Shown one piece after another: positions 1 through 8,745 of a stretch of DNA of 64,000 nucleotides. The first letter of the stretch is position 1; the number at the start of each line of letters is the position of its first letter. Origin of the DNA: Chryseobacterium luteum (lineage in GTDB: Bacteria > Bacteroidota > Bacteroidia > Flavobacteriales > Weeksellaceae); NCBI RefSeq assembly GCF_000737785.1, contig NZ_JPRO01000015.1:1-64000 (forward strand). Direction: 5' to 3'. The position numbers and the translations under genes are program-made. Under the pieces are notes generated by a model. It saw only the letters and a program-made list of their open reading frames with translations. It was not told the origin of the DNA and ran no database searches.

Positions 1-1107
1 GTCATTTTTATCGTAGAATCCTTCGGCAGAGAATATTCAGGTGCTTTCAATAAAGATAAAAATATAAAAGGCTATGTTTCCTATACACCGTTTATAGACA
101 GTCTCGCCGGTCAGAGTTTGATCTTCCCTAATATGTTTGCCAACGGCAGACAGTCCATTCATGGGATGAGCAGTGTTTTGGCAGGAATTCCAAGCCTTAC
201 CGATGCTTTTACCAGCTCGCCGTATTCCAATCAGAAAATTCAGTCTATTGTTTCAGTGTGCAATGATCTGGGCTATGATACCTCTTTTTATCACGGAGCT
301 CCGAACGGATCGATGGGTTTCCTCGGATTTGGGAATATATTGGGCTTTAAACATTATTTCGGGAAAAATGAATACAACCACGATGAAGATTTCGACGGAA
401 TGTGGGCCATCTGGGACGAACCGTTTCTCCAGTATTTTGCGAAGAATGTAGGGAAAAAACAGCCTTTTATGGCTACGGTATTTACCGCCTCGTCACACCA
501 TCCGTTTAAAATTCCTGAAAAATACAAAGGAAAGTTCAAAAAAGGAACCATAGAAATGCATGAACCGATCCAATATACGGATTATGCCATCAAAAAATAT
601 TTTGAAACCGCTAAAAAGGAGCCCTGGTTCAATAATACCATTTTCGTATTCACAGGAGACCATACCAACGAGATCGCTTATGGAGAATATGAAAAAGCAA
701 TGAACCGCTTTGCCGTTCCCTTGATATTGTATTCCCCGAATCCGGCATACAATCTTAAAGGTGTAAACCCCGAAACCGCACAGCAAATAGATATTTACCC
801 TACGCTGGCAGACCTTATCGGGTACAATAAACAGATCAGAAGCTGGGGAAGAAGCCTGGTGAGCGATAAAAAATATCCTTCTATTGTAGTGAATTCAGAT
901 GGAAGCTCAGAACAGTTCATCATTGGAAACCACATGTACCGTTTTGACGGTAAAGAAATTACAGGAGTATATGAAAAGAATGACCTTGGCTTTACAAACA
1001 ACTTAATAGGAAAACCGAAGACCCCCGAAATAGAAAAAGAAATGCAGACTGCAAAGGCCTGGTATCAGGATTATATGGACAGGGTAATTAACAGGAAACT
1101 TAAATAA
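1..1107 (+). CDS. LTA synthase-like sulfatase-family phosphotransferase, 3' part
   Basis: The reading frame is open from the first base (VIFIVESFGREYSG) to a stop at 1105-1107, so the gene starts left of the window and its N-terminal membrane part is missing. The fragment covers most of an alkaline-phosphatase/sulfatase-fold domain of the LtaS/OpgB type: the strand-1 motif IVESFG, a FANGRQSIHGMSS segment where the family places its Thr/Ser nucleophile, FTGDHTNE as the metal-binding motif near residue 220, and an NRFAVPLILYSP segment. Relatives are membrane enzymes that move glycerol-phosphate or phosphoethanolamine groups outside the cell. The substrate here cannot be told. Flavobacteria lack lipoteichoic acid, so 'LTA synthase' describes fold, not function. 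Confidence 0.85.
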   Translation, partial: VIFIVESFGREYSGAFNKDKNIKGYVSYTPFIDSLAGQSLIFPNMFANGRQSIHGMSSVLAGIPSLTDAFTSSPYSNQKIQSIVSVCNDLGYDTSFYHGAPNGSMGFLGFGNILGFKHYFGKNEYNHDEDFDGMWAIWDEPFLQYFAKNVGKKQPFMATVFTASSHHPFKIPEKYKGKFKKGTIEMHEPIQYTDYAIKKYFETAKKEPWFNNTIFVFTGDHTNEIAYGEYEKAMNRFAVPLILYSPNPAYNLKGVNPETAQQIDIYPTLADLIGYNKQIRSWGRSLVSDKKYPSIVVNSDGSSEQFIIGNHMYRFDGKEITGVYEKNDLGFTNNLIGKPKTPEIEKEMQTAKAWYQDYMDRVINRKLK

Positions 1108-1381
1108 GTTTGAGGGTCAGAGAGTTTTAGCGTTGTAGAGTCGAGTTGCTGGTTATTCGTTCAAACCCCGAATCTCGATCCGAAACTTTATTATTTGCGG
1201 AAATTTAAGAGTCTGATGTCTTAAATCTAGATTCTTGACTCTTGTCTCATCAACCTTTTTACCCTTTGGCCTATGATATGCTCTGTATAGTAAAAGTTTT
1301 TGTCTGTTTAAAATTAAATTTATACTTTTAGCAATAGATAGATAACAAAAAACGTATATCGGAATTAAAACTATAAGAAAT
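1108..1381. other. intergenic region, no gene seen
   Basis: The stretch has no supported gene. Its left end carries TTTGAGGGTCAGAGAG, the same purine-rich style as the complement of the CTCAAAC tract at 46131-46212. An imperfect inverted repeat built on AAGAGTCT/TTGACTCTT lies near 1208-1245. No confident promoter was found for the downstream gene. Confidence 0.4.
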
Positions 1382-1801
1382 ATGAAAAAATTATTATTAA
1401 CATTCGTGCTTTCTCTGTTTGGCGTATTATCATTTGCACAGATTGAAGGCAAATGGAAGACTATAGATGACGAAACAAAACAGGCCAAATCCATTGTTGA
1501 GATCTATAAAAAAACAGACGGGAAATATTATGGAAAAGTTTCCCAGCTGCTTATAAAGCCCGCCAATCCAAACTGTACATCATGTAAAGATGACAGAAAA
1601 GGCAAGCCGATCTTAGGACTGGAAATCATCAGAGGACTTCAAAAAGAAGGAGATGAATTTACCGGAGGAACCATTACCGATCCTAAAACAGGTAAAACTT
1701 ACAAATGTACCATTACAAAAAGCGGTGACAAACTGAATGTAAGAGGATATATGGGAGTTTCCGTGTTTGGAAGAACACAAATCTGGGAGAAAGCAAACTA
1801 A
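1382..1801 (+). CDS. secreted DUF2147 domain protein
   Basis: This 139-residue protein begins with a clear signal peptide (MKKLLLTFVLSLFGVLSFAQ, cleavage expected after Ala). The mature part matches the DUF2147 pattern: an opening 'IEGKWKTIDD' strand, a CTSCKDD pair of cysteines near residue 60, 'GLEIIRGLQKEGDEF', 'GTITDPKTGKTYKC', and a closing 'RGYMGVSVFGRTQIWEK'. The family is a small exported lipocalin-like beta-barrel of unknown function, common and often multi-copy in Bacteroidota. The gene stands alone, with an intrinsic terminator directly after it. Confidence 0.85.
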   Translation: MKKLLLTFVLSLFGVLSFAQIEGKWKTIDDETKQAKSIVEIYKKTDGKYYGKVSQLLIKPANPNCTSCKDDRKGKPILGLEIIRGLQKEGDEFTGGTITDPKTGKTYKCTITKSGDKLNVRGYMGVSVFGRTQIWEKAN

Positions 1802-1824
1802 CCAGGTTTAAATAGAATTTTAAG

Positions 1825-1858
1825 ACGGCATTTCAGCAATGAGATGCCGTTTTTTTTA
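1825..1858 (+). terminator. intrinsic terminator after DUF2147 gene
   Basis: The stem is ACGGCATTTC (1825-1834) against GAGATGCCGT (1841-1850) with a 6-nt loop, followed by a run of eight T. Confidence 0.85.
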
Positions 1859-1910
1859 TTTTTTTTTGAATAATTCTGTAACGAAAATAAAAACTTCCCA
1901 CTCATAAGGG

Positions 1911-2408
1911 ATGAACTCAGAACTGGAGAAAACTTTTGTTGATTTTTTTAAGCCCAACCAGAGGCTTATCCACAAAATATGCAAAATATACACAGACAAT
2001 GCCGAAGACCATGAAGATCTCTTTCAGGAAATTACCGTCCAGCTCTGGAGGTCCTTCCCCGGTTTCAAAGGAGAAGCTAAATTTTCCACCTGGATGTATA
2101 AAGTGGCACTTAATACGGCGATGACCCTTTTCAGAAAACCACGGAAAAAAGGACTGCAGCATGCTGATATAGACGTTTCCTCCCTGAAAATGGAATATGA
2201 AGTATACGAAGATGACGAATATAAGTTGAAAAAAATGTACCAGGCTATCCACGGGCTGTCCGATGTAGAAAAAGCTTTGATCATGATGTACCTAGAAGAC
2301 AGGCCCTACAGAGAGATTGGTGAAATTCTCGGGATCACGGAAGGAAATGCACGCGTAAAAATGAACAGGGCAAAGAATAATTTGAAAACCAAAATAAACA
2401 CAAAATAA
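1911..2408 (+). CDS. ECF-type RNA polymerase sigma factor
   Basis: The 165-residue protein has sigma-70 region 2 (residues ~10-80), including EDLFQEITVQLWRSF and FSTWMYKVALNTAMTLFRK, and a region 4 helix-turn-helix (residues ~110-160: LSDVEKALIMMYLEDRPYREIGEILGITEGNARVKMNRAK). Region 3 is absent, as in ECF sigma factors. The stop is followed after one base by the ATG of a small membrane protein, so the pair is probably co-translated and the partner may control it. The window holds a second, clearly paralogous pair at 60399-61557. Target promoters are unknown. Confidence 0.9.
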   Translation: MNSELEKTFVDFFKPNQRLIHKICKIYTDNAEDHEDLFQEITVQLWRSFPGFKGEAKFSTWMYKVALNTAMTLFRKPRKKGLQHADIDVSSLKMEYEVYEDDEYKLKKMYQAIHGLSDVEKALIMMYLEDRPYREIGEILGITEGNARVKMNRAKNNLKTKINTK

Positions 2409-2409
2409 T

Positions 2410-3012
2410 ATGGAAGAACTGGAACTTTTAAAAAAAGACTGGAATAAAAATGAAGAAGACTTTAAAGATTATTCCGAAACTGAAATTTATTCAATGATCA
2501 GGCAGAAATCCATTTCTGTAGCAAAAACTTTATTTCTGGTTGGCTTAATAGAAATTATACTCTGGTCGGTATATGGATATATTAACGGTGAATTTCCATA
2601 TCTCAGATTCATCCTGTTTTCCGGATGTATTATCTTGGCAGTTTTGCTGTTCCGGAGACTGAAAACCGGGCAGGATTCCCTGTCATTGATGAAAAATATC
2701 CTCAATATAAGAAAGCTGGTCCTCGGCTACGCAGCCATTTCTTTTTTTCTCATCATCCTGGATAACCTGATCCATTTTGATCTTTATACAAGAGATTTTA
2801 TGGCAGGAACAAAAGACGGCTGGAATGAAGGATACAATACAACAGTGCATACCGATCCTGGCAGCATGGTTCCGGGATGGGGAAATTATGCTGTATTCCT
2901 GTTTTTTATGCTGTTGGCATTTTTTATTTATAAAAGGACTTATGGTAAAATCCTGTCTGATCTCAGAAAAAACTATAGAGACCTCAGCCGGACAGAGGAA
3001 AAATCTTTTTGA
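2410..3012 (+). CDS. membrane protein paired with ECF sigma factor
   Basis: The 200-residue protein has a charged cytoplasmic N-terminus (MEELELLKKDWNKNEEDF) and about four hydrophobic segments near residues 37-57, 65-82, 98-118 and 155-172, and ends in a basic tail. The N-terminal 'LLKKDW' start resembles the 'FKKTWQEQ' start of the protein encoded at 60399-61073, also placed next to an ECF sigma gene, so both belong to one Flavobacteriia family. An anti-sigma role is inferred only from position and topology; no zinc-binding anti-sigma motif (HxxxCxxC) is present. A terminator closes the operon. Confidence 0.7.
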   Translation: MEELELLKKDWNKNEEDFKDYSETEIYSMIRQKSISVAKTLFLVGLIEIILWSVYGYINGEFPYLRFILFSGCIILAVLLFRRLKTGQDSLSLMKNILNIRKLVLGYAAISFFLIILDNLIHFDLYTRDFMAGTKDGWNEGYNTTVHTDPGSMVPGWGNYAVFLFFMLLAFFIYKRTYGKILSDLRKNYRDLSRTEEKSF

Positions 3013-3026
3013 TTAAAATGAATATT

Positions 3027-3057
3027 AAGGCATCACATTCAATGAGATGCCTTTTTT
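3027..3057 (+). terminator. intrinsic terminator after sigma/membrane pair
   Basis: The stem is AAGGCATC (3027-3034) against GATGCCTT (3045-3052), followed by a T run. Confidence 0.75.
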
Positions 3058-3081
3058 GTTATGTTAATAATAAAAAAACAC

Positions 3082-3089
3082 TATTTTTG
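3082..3089 (+). promoter_or_regulatory. pdhB promoter (-7 element)
   Basis: TATTTTTG fits the Bacteroidota -7 consensus TAnnTTTG. TTTG at 3055-3058 may be the -33 element, with a somewhat long 23-nt spacer. It leaves a leader of about 20 nt before the ATG at 3113. Confidence 0.6.
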
Positions 3090-3112
3090 TAGTCTAAATT
3101 TTTCAAATAAAT

Positions 3113-4093
3113 ATGGCAGAATATACTTTTCGTGAGGTAATTGCACAAGCAATGAGCGAGGAAATGCGTAAAGACGAATCCATCTTTTTAATGGGGGAGG
3201 AAGTTGCAGAATACAATGGTGCGTATAAAGCTTCAAAAGGAATGTTGGATGAATTTGGTCCTAAAAGAGTAATCGATACACCCATTGCTGAGCTTGGTTT
3301 TACAGGGATTGCTGTAGGGGCTGCGATGAATGGTAACAGACCAATTGTAGAGTATATGACGTTCAATTTCTCTTTGGTAGGTATTGATCAGATTATTAAC
3401 AATGCAGCTAAGATCCGTCAGATGAGTGGTGGCCAGTGGAACTGTCCTATCGTTTTCAGAGGTCCTACAGCTTCGGCAGGACAATTGGGAGCTACACACT
3501 CCCAGGCTTTTGAAAGCTGGTTTGCCAACGTTCCCGGGCTTAAAGTAGTGGTTCCTTCCAACCCTTACGATGCGAAAGGATTATTGAAAACAGCTATCCA
3601 GGATAATGATCCGGTTATTTTCATGGAATCCGAGCAGATGTATGGCGACAAAATGGAAATTCCTGAAGAAGAATATTACCTGCCGATAGGCAAAGCAGAT
3701 ATCAAGAGAGAAGGTACAGATGTTACTTTGGTTTCTTTCGGTAAGATCATGAAGTTGGCCATCCAGGCTGCTGAAGATATGGCTAAAGAAGGAATCTCTG
3801 TAGAAGTGATCGATCTTAGAACCGTTCGTCCTCTTGACTTTGATACCGTTTTAGCTTCCGTTAAAAAAACAAACAGATTGGTAATCCTGGAAGAAGCCTG
3901 GCCATTCGGTTCAGTATCTTCCGAAATTACTTACATGGTACAGCAGAAAGCATTTGATTACCTGGATGCCCCTATCAAGAGAATTACTACTCCTGATGCC
4001 CCTGCACCCTATTCAGCTGCATTATTTGCAGAATGGTTCCCTAAGCTTGAAAAAGTAAAAGAAGAAATCAAAAAAGCGATGTACGTAAAATAA
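3113..4093 (+). CDS. pdhB: pyruvate dehydrogenase E1 component, beta subunit
   Basis: The 326-residue protein matches full-length E1-beta of the pyruvate/branched-chain oxoacid dehydrogenase family. It opens with the typical YTFREVIAQAMSEEMRKD and has the thiamine-diphosphate-side segment MGEEVAEYNGAYKASKG (catalytic Glu region), the central GGQWNCPIVFRGP and GATHSQAFESWF segments, and the C-terminal transketolase domain (VIDLRTVRPLDFDTV, EEAWPFGSVSSEI, RITTPDAPAPYS). With E1-alpha, E2 and E3 it converts pyruvate to acetyl-CoA. The alpha subunit is not adjacent, as is usual in Flavobacteriia, and a terminator makes the gene monocistronic. A branched-chain oxoacid enzyme is less likely. Confidence 0.93.
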   Translation: MAEYTFREVIAQAMSEEMRKDESIFLMGEEVAEYNGAYKASKGMLDEFGPKRVIDTPIAELGFTGIAVGAAMNGNRPIVEYMTFNFSLVGIDQIINNAAKIRQMSGGQWNCPIVFRGPTASAGQLGATHSQAFESWFANVPGLKVVVPSNPYDAKGLLKTAIQDNDPVIFMESEQMYGDKMEIPEEEYYLPIGKADIKREGTDVTLVSFGKIMKLAIQAAEDMAKEGISVEVIDLRTVRPLDFDTVLASVKKTNRLVILEEAWPFGSVSSEITYMVQQKAFDYLDAPIKRITTPDAPAPYSAALFAEWFPKLEKVKEEIKKAMYVK

Positions 4094-4105
4094 CGATTAT
4101 AGAGA

Positions 4106-4129
4106 AAAACTTCCGAAAGGAAGTTTTTT
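4106..4129 (+). terminator. intrinsic terminator after pdhB
   Basis: AAAACTTCC (4106-4114), loop GAAA, GGAAGTTTT (4119-4127), then T run. Confidence 0.85.
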
Positions 4130-4177
4130 CATTTATTATATTCATGAAGAATAATTCATGACCTCATAAAATTAGTA

Positions 4178-4185
4178 TAAATTTG
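4178..4185 (+). promoter_or_regulatory. kup promoter (-7 element)
   Basis: TAAATTTG is a perfect TAnnTTTG match, 24 nt before the kup ATG. Confidence 0.65.
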
Positions 4186-4209
4186 CGCGTTTAAAAAAAA
4201 TAAGCTGAC

Positions 4210-6204
4210 ATGGCAGACGTTACAGAAGAAGGTTATCATTTTGACATAAAAAAACTTTCTTTTATTGGAGTTTTAGTCTCTCTCGGAATTGTATTCGGAG
4301 ATATTGGGACATCACCGCTTTACGTAATGAAAGCGATTGTAAATGCAAGAGACGGTGGCAGCAATATGCCTTTCAACGAATACATAGAAGGAGCTCTCTC
4401 CTGTATTATTTGGACCCTGACTCTTCAGACTACGATAAAATACGTAATCATTGCTTTAAGGGCAGATAACAAAGGAGAAGGAGGGATTTTAGCCTTATTC
4501 TCGTTAGTTAAAAACCTTAAAAAAGGATGGCTCTATCTTATTGCTATTATAGGCGCAGCAGCACTTGTTGCAGATGGGGTAATCACGCCATCGCTTACCG
4601 TGATGTCGGCTATTGAAGGTCTTGAGATCTATAATCCGCATACCCCTGTGGTTCCTATTACGATCGGAATTCTGATTGTCATTTTTGTGGTGCAGCAGTT
4701 TGGAACCAGCTTTATCGGACGATTTTTCGGACCGGTAATGGTAGTATGGTTCCTGGTGTTAGGCGGTTTAGGAGTCATGCATTTGAGCGAAAATTTCGAA
4801 ATTCTGAGATCTTTCAATCCTTATTATGCTTATAAGCTTATTGCAAATTCTCCAAGCGCAATTGTTATTCTTGGTGCTGTTTTCCTTTGTACAACCGGGG
4901 CAGAAGCTCTTTACTCGGATTTAGGACACTGTGGTGCCAAAAACATAAGAGTAAGCTGGGGATTTGTTAAGATTATGCTTATTTTAAACTATCTTGGACA
5001 GGGAGCCTGGTTATTAACCAATCATGGGAAACCTGGGTTTTCTGTAGTCAACCCATTCTTTGGAATCATGGAAGAGTGGATGATTGTACCGGGAGTAATT
5101 TTAGCAACTGCGGCGGCAATTATTGCAAGTCAGGCTTTGATTACAGGCTCTTTTACCATATTCTCAGAAGCAATGTCTCTTAATTTATGGCCTAATCAAA
5201 AAATTGATTACCCTTCCGGAGTTAAAGGACAAATGTATATTCCAAGAATCAACTGGGGACTTCTTATTCTGTGCATTATTGTAGTGCTTCATTTTAGGGA
5301 ATCTGGCAAAATGGAAGCCGCATACGGCCTTTCTATTACAGTAACGATGCTTATGACAACAGTTCTGCTGGTTTTCTGGTTGTTGAAACACAGAGTGAGC
5401 AAAGTATTAATTGTACTTTTCGCGTTAGTTTATATGGTTATTGAACTAGGATTTTTCAGTGCAAATGTCATCAAGTTCATGGAAGGTGGATGGATTACAG
5501 TTGTCCTGGCTGGCTCTATCGGAATTTCAATGTATGCATGGTATAATGGAAGGCTGATAAAAACAACATTTATTCAGTTTGTAAAAATAGAAAAATATGT
5601 AGCTATCATAAAAGATATGAAGCTGGATGAAAGCATTCCAAAATATGCGACCAATCTTGCCTATCTGAGCAGAGCTAAAAGAAATGATGAGGTAGAATCA
5701 AAAATTATTTATTCCATCATCAAGAAACAGCCCAAAAGAGCCGATCATTATTTTATATTAAGTATTGTTAATCAGGAAGATCCTTATACCTTTAAATATA
5801 CGGTGGATGAAATTCTGCCGGGTACAGTCTACAAAGTCAATTTCCTTTTAGGATTTAAAGTAGACCGCAGGATCAATGACTATTTTAATATGGTGCTGAA
5901 AGATCTTATGGCAGACGGAACCATTCCTTCAAGAAGCAGTCATCCGTCTCTCAGAGTTCATAACATTCCGCCCGATCTGAAATATGTCATTATAGATAAT
6001 ACATATATTAACGATATACTTTTGACTGTTAAACAGAAGATTACACTTAATATCTACAACTTCGTTAAATACATTGGAAGTGACGATTTCAAAGCATGGG
6101 GAGTATCCTCACACAACGTAGAAGTGGAGTCTGCACCGATTACGGAACTTACGGTTTACGACAATAAAATTGAGCAGTCCGGTTTCTTCCGTCATAATTC
6201 CTAA
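4210..6204 (+). CDS. kup: KUP-family potassium uptake protein
   Basis: The 664-residue protein carries the KUP/HAK/KT signature GDIGTSPLYVMKAI at residues ~30-43, about twelve hydrophobic segments up to residue ~450, DGVITPSLTVMSAIEGLE near residue 120 and ALYSDLGHCG near residue 235. A hydrophilic cytoplasmic C-terminal domain of about 200 residues follows. It is an inner-membrane, proton-coupled K+ importer. Length is slightly above the E. coli protein (622), mainly in the N- and C-terminal tails. It is transcribed from its own promoter; a Fur-family gene follows 68 bases later with a separate promoter. Confidence 0.95.
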   Translation: MADVTEEGYHFDIKKLSFIGVLVSLGIVFGDIGTSPLYVMKAIVNARDGGSNMPFNEYIEGALSCIIWTLTLQTTIKYVIIALRADNKGEGGILALFSLVKNLKKGWLYLIAIIGAAALVADGVITPSLTVMSAIEGLEIYNPHTPVVPITIGILIVIFVVQQFGTSFIGRFFGPVMVVWFLVLGGLGVMHLSENFEILRSFNPYYAYKLIANSPSAIVILGAVFLCTTGAEALYSDLGHCGAKNIRVSWGFVKIMLILNYLGQGAWLLTNHGKPGFSVVNPFFGIMEEWMIVPGVILATAAAIIASQALITGSFTIFSEAMSLNLWPNQKIDYPSGVKGQMYIPRINWGLLILCIIVVLHFRESGKMEAAYGLSITVTMLMTTVLLVFWLLKHRVSKVLIVLFALVYMVIELGFFSANVIKFMEGGWITVVLAGSIGISMYAWYNGRLIKTTFIQFVKIEKYVAIIKDMKLDESIPKYATNLAYLSRAKRNDEVESKIIYSIIKKQPKRADHYFILSIVNQEDPYTFKYTVDEILPGTVYKVNFLLGFKVDRRINDYFNMVLKDLMADGTIPSRSSHPSLRVHNIPPDLKYVIIDNTYINDILLTVKQKITLNIYNFVKYIGSDDFKAWGVSSHNVEVESAPITELTVYDNKIEQSGFFRHNS

Positions 6205-6249
6205 AACTAACGGCTTCCGGATCATAAGGGTTATTTAAATAAAAATCAA

Positions 6250-6257
6250 TAAATTTG
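6250..6257 (+). promoter_or_regulatory. Fur-family gene promoter (-7 element)
   Basis: TAAATTTG perfectly matches TAnnTTTG and lies 15 nt before the ATG at 6273. Confidence 0.65.
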
Positions 6258-6272
6258 TAGATAATTTTTTTG

Positions 6273-6746
6273 ATGGATACAGTACAAAAAGAAAAAAATA
6301 TTGCTTTGATTAAGGATGTTTTAAGAAACTACCTCTTGGAAAAGGGTTTCAGAAACACTCCCGAACGGTATACGATATTAGAAGAGATTTATAGTATGGA
6401 TCACCACTTCAATGTGGACGATCTGTATCTTCTCATGATGCAGAAGAAATATCATGTTTCAAAAGCAACGATTTACAACACTATTGAAATTTTCCTTGAT
6501 GCAGGATTGATCCGGAAGCATCAGTTTGGAGAAAAAACATTGACCTCTTCATCCTATGAAAAGTCTTATTTTGACAAGCAGCATGACCACCTGGTGATCT
6601 ACAAAAAAGGCTCCGATAAAGAAATTGAAGAGATTATCGAATTCTGTGATCCGAGAATCCAGGGAATTAAAGAAGCAATTGAAGAAGCATTTGGCGTAAA
6701 TATTGATTCGCATTCGCTGTATTTCTATGGTACTAAGAATGATTAA
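6273..6746 (+). CDS. Fur-family transcriptional regulator
   Basis: The 157-residue protein has the Fur winged helix (residues ~15-85: FRNTPERYTILEEIYSMDHHF, KATIYNTIEIFLDAGLIRKH) and a shorter dimerisation part beginning with KQHDHLV. Two ATG-like starts exist: TTG at 6270 and ATG at 6273. ATG was chosen. The paired CxxC structural-zinc cysteines that normally follow the HDHL segment are absent (YKKGSDKE instead), leaving only one late Cys, so metal binding differs from classical Fur or this is a peroxide/other sensor. It sits three bases before the OstA-like gene and probably shares its mRNA. Confidence 0.85.
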   Translation: MDTVQKEKNIALIKDVLRNYLLEKGFRNTPERYTILEEIYSMDHHFNVDDLYLLMMQKKYHVSKATIYNTIEIFLDAGLIRKHQFGEKTLTSSSYEKSYFDKQHDHLVIYKKGSDKEIEEIIEFCDPRIQGIKEAIEEAFGVNIDSHSLYFYGTKND

Positions 6747-6749
6747 TTA

Positions 6750-8480
6750 ATGAGAATAATCCTTTTTCTGCTGATTTTTATTTCTGCGTTCAGTTCCGCA
6801 CAGGACAATAAAACCACGCAGATGGATCCTTATATTCAAAATAAAGGGAAACCTGTGGCAGTAAAACCTGAAGATAAGGTGAAGATCATCCATTCCGATG
6901 AATTTAAAAAAGACACCAAATACGAAGGAAACCAGTACATGACAGGCCACGTTCAGATAGAACACCAGGGGTCTGTCCTCTATGCCGATGAGGTTATTAT
7001 CTACAACGATCAGAGTCTTGTAAAAGCCATTGGCAACGCAAAGCTTCAAAATGCTGACGGCTCCGTCATTACGGCCCACGAAATGGAGTACAATGGAGTT
7101 ACCCAGAAAGGAGTAGCCAAAAAAGATGTTGTTCTTACAGATCCGAAGCAGACCATCAAAACCGATATAATGTATTACGACAGGCTTGCCAATCAGGCCT
7201 ACTTCAATACTGGAGGAACGATTTCTGATGCGCAGAATGTAATGTATACTAAATCTGCAACCTATTTTCTCGATACCAAAATGATTGATTTTGTTGGGAA
7301 TGTAAAAATAGACAGTCCTGATTACATCATTGAAGGTCCCAACATCAAGCAGAACCAAAATACAAAAGTTGCTGAGTTTTTCGGACCTACAACAATTACT
7401 AACCGCGCCAATCCTAAAAACCGTATTTACACCGAAAGAGGAACGTATAGAATGGAGACGAAGGAAGCTTTTCTTACCAAAAACTCCAGAATTTTTTATA
7501 ATGACAAGATCCTTACCGGGGACGATATGTATTTCAACAATATTACAGGATTCGGTAAAGCAACCGGAAATGTTACGCTCGATGATCCTATAGAAAGAAG
7601 ATACATGAAAGGAGGTTACGGAGAAATTTTTCAGAAGAAAGATTCTGCCATGATGACCAAAAATCCTTATGCAGTTAAGATCATGGAAAAAGATTCCGTT
7701 TATTTTGCAGCAGAAAAAATACTTTCCTACCAGAGACCTGATCCGGCAGATATAACCTTAAAGAAAAGTTTTTTAAGAGCCTATAAAAAAGCACGTATCT
7801 TTAAGTCAAATGCTCAGGGAAGAGCTGATTCCATTGCCTTTAATGAGACAGACGGGATCATGCATATGTATACCAATCCCATCCTTTGGAGTGGTGAAAA
7901 ACAGGTTACCGGCGACAAAGTTGAAGCGTATTTTAATACCAAAACTGAAAATATAGATTCACTTAAAGTAATTGGAAATGCCTTTGCAATCAGTAAAGTG
8001 GATTCATTAACTCTGAAAGATGAATTTAATCAGGTAAAAGGAAAATTCATGACCGTTTACTATGAGAAAAATGATATTAAAGAAGCCAGAGTAGTCGGGA
8101 ATGCACAGTCAATTGTATATGTAGACGATGTGGATCAGGAGACCAAGCAGCCCCAGAGAATAGGGATTACACTTTCTACCTGCGGGATTATAGGAGCTTT
8201 GTTTGAAGAAAAAGCCTTACAGATTGTATCATGCAGTATAGGAGCCAATTCAGATACCTATCCCATGAGTAAAATAGAACCGGAAAAAAGGAAATTCTCA
8301 GATTTCAACTGGAATACCAAAGACCGGATCAGGAAGTGGCAGGACATACTTGTAGACAGCCCTAATTACGAAGAAATAAAATATTCTTCCGATAATGATC
8401 TGTTTAATAAGGCTCAGGAAGCTATAGATAAAGAAAAAGCCAAAGAAGAAGCCAAGAAACCTAAAAGAGTACGGAAATAA
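6750..8480 (+). CDS. OstA-like envelope protein (LptA/LptD N-terminal type)
   Basis: The 576-residue protein has a signal peptide (MRIILFLLIFISAFSSAQ) and long runs of beta-strand repeats typical of the OstA/LptA-like fold: GHVQIEHQGSVLYADEVIIY, AIGNAKLQNADGSVITAHEM, FVGNVKIDSPDYIIEGPN, ATGNVTLDDPIERRYMKGG, VIGNAFAISKVD, VVGNAQSIVYVDD. The C-terminus is Lys/Glu-rich and charged. The fold is used for lipopolysaccharide transport across the periplasm. There is no LptD beta-barrel here, so this is a periplasmic bridge-type protein rather than the outer-membrane translocon. It lies directly behind the Fur-family gene, suggesting joint control; a terminator follows. Confidence 0.85.
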   Translation: MRIILFLLIFISAFSSAQDNKTTQMDPYIQNKGKPVAVKPEDKVKIIHSDEFKKDTKYEGNQYMTGHVQIEHQGSVLYADEVIIYNDQSLVKAIGNAKLQNADGSVITAHEMEYNGVTQKGVAKKDVVLTDPKQTIKTDIMYYDRLANQAYFNTGGTISDAQNVMYTKSATYFLDTKMIDFVGNVKIDSPDYIIEGPNIKQNQNTKVAEFFGPTTITNRANPKNRIYTERGTYRMETKEAFLTKNSRIFYNDKILTGDDMYFNNITGFGKATGNVTLDDPIERRYMKGGYGEIFQKKDSAMMTKNPYAVKIMEKDSVYFAAEKILSYQRPDPADITLKKSFLRAYKKARIFKSNAQGRADSIAFNETDGIMHMYTNPILWSGEKQVTGDKVEAYFNTKTENIDSLKVIGNAFAISKVDSLTLKDEFNQVKGKFMTVYYEKNDIKEARVVGNAQSIVYVDDVDQETKQPQRIGITLSTCGIIGALFEEKALQIVSCSIGANSDTYPMSKIEPEKRKFSDFNWNTKDRIRKWQDILVDSPNYEEIKYSSDNDLFNKAQEAIDKEKAKEEAKKPKRVRK

Positions 8481-8507
8481 AAATCAATATTCTTCAACGA
8501 AATAATA

Positions 8508-8541
8508 AAACACCATTTTTTAATAAGAAATGGTGTTTTTA
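8508..8541 (+). terminator. intrinsic terminator after OstA-like gene
   Basis: AAACACCATTT pairs with AAATGGTGTTT around a short AT loop, followed by T-rich sequence. Confidence 0.75.
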
Positions 8542-8719
8542 TTTGAAAAACAGTGAAAATGAGGCAAAACAAGAGGTTATTATCTATAAGTGCTTTTGCT
8601 TAGACTTAAAAATCAGCCGGATGCTTTATAAAATCCGTGTTTATCATTGTATTTCTGTTTAATTTCTATTCCAAATTCAGGTTAAGGACTGATAATTTCT
8701 GCATGTGCCGAATCTTTTT

Positions 8720-8727
8720 TAGCTTTG
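8720..8727 (+). promoter_or_regulatory. aminotransferase promoter (-7 element)
   Basis: TAGCTTTG is a perfect TAnnTTTG. It overlaps the ATG-like codon at 8725 and so argues that translation starts further on, at 8746 or 8752. Confidence 0.6.
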
Positions 8728-8745
8728 CTGAAAATTTTCGAGACA

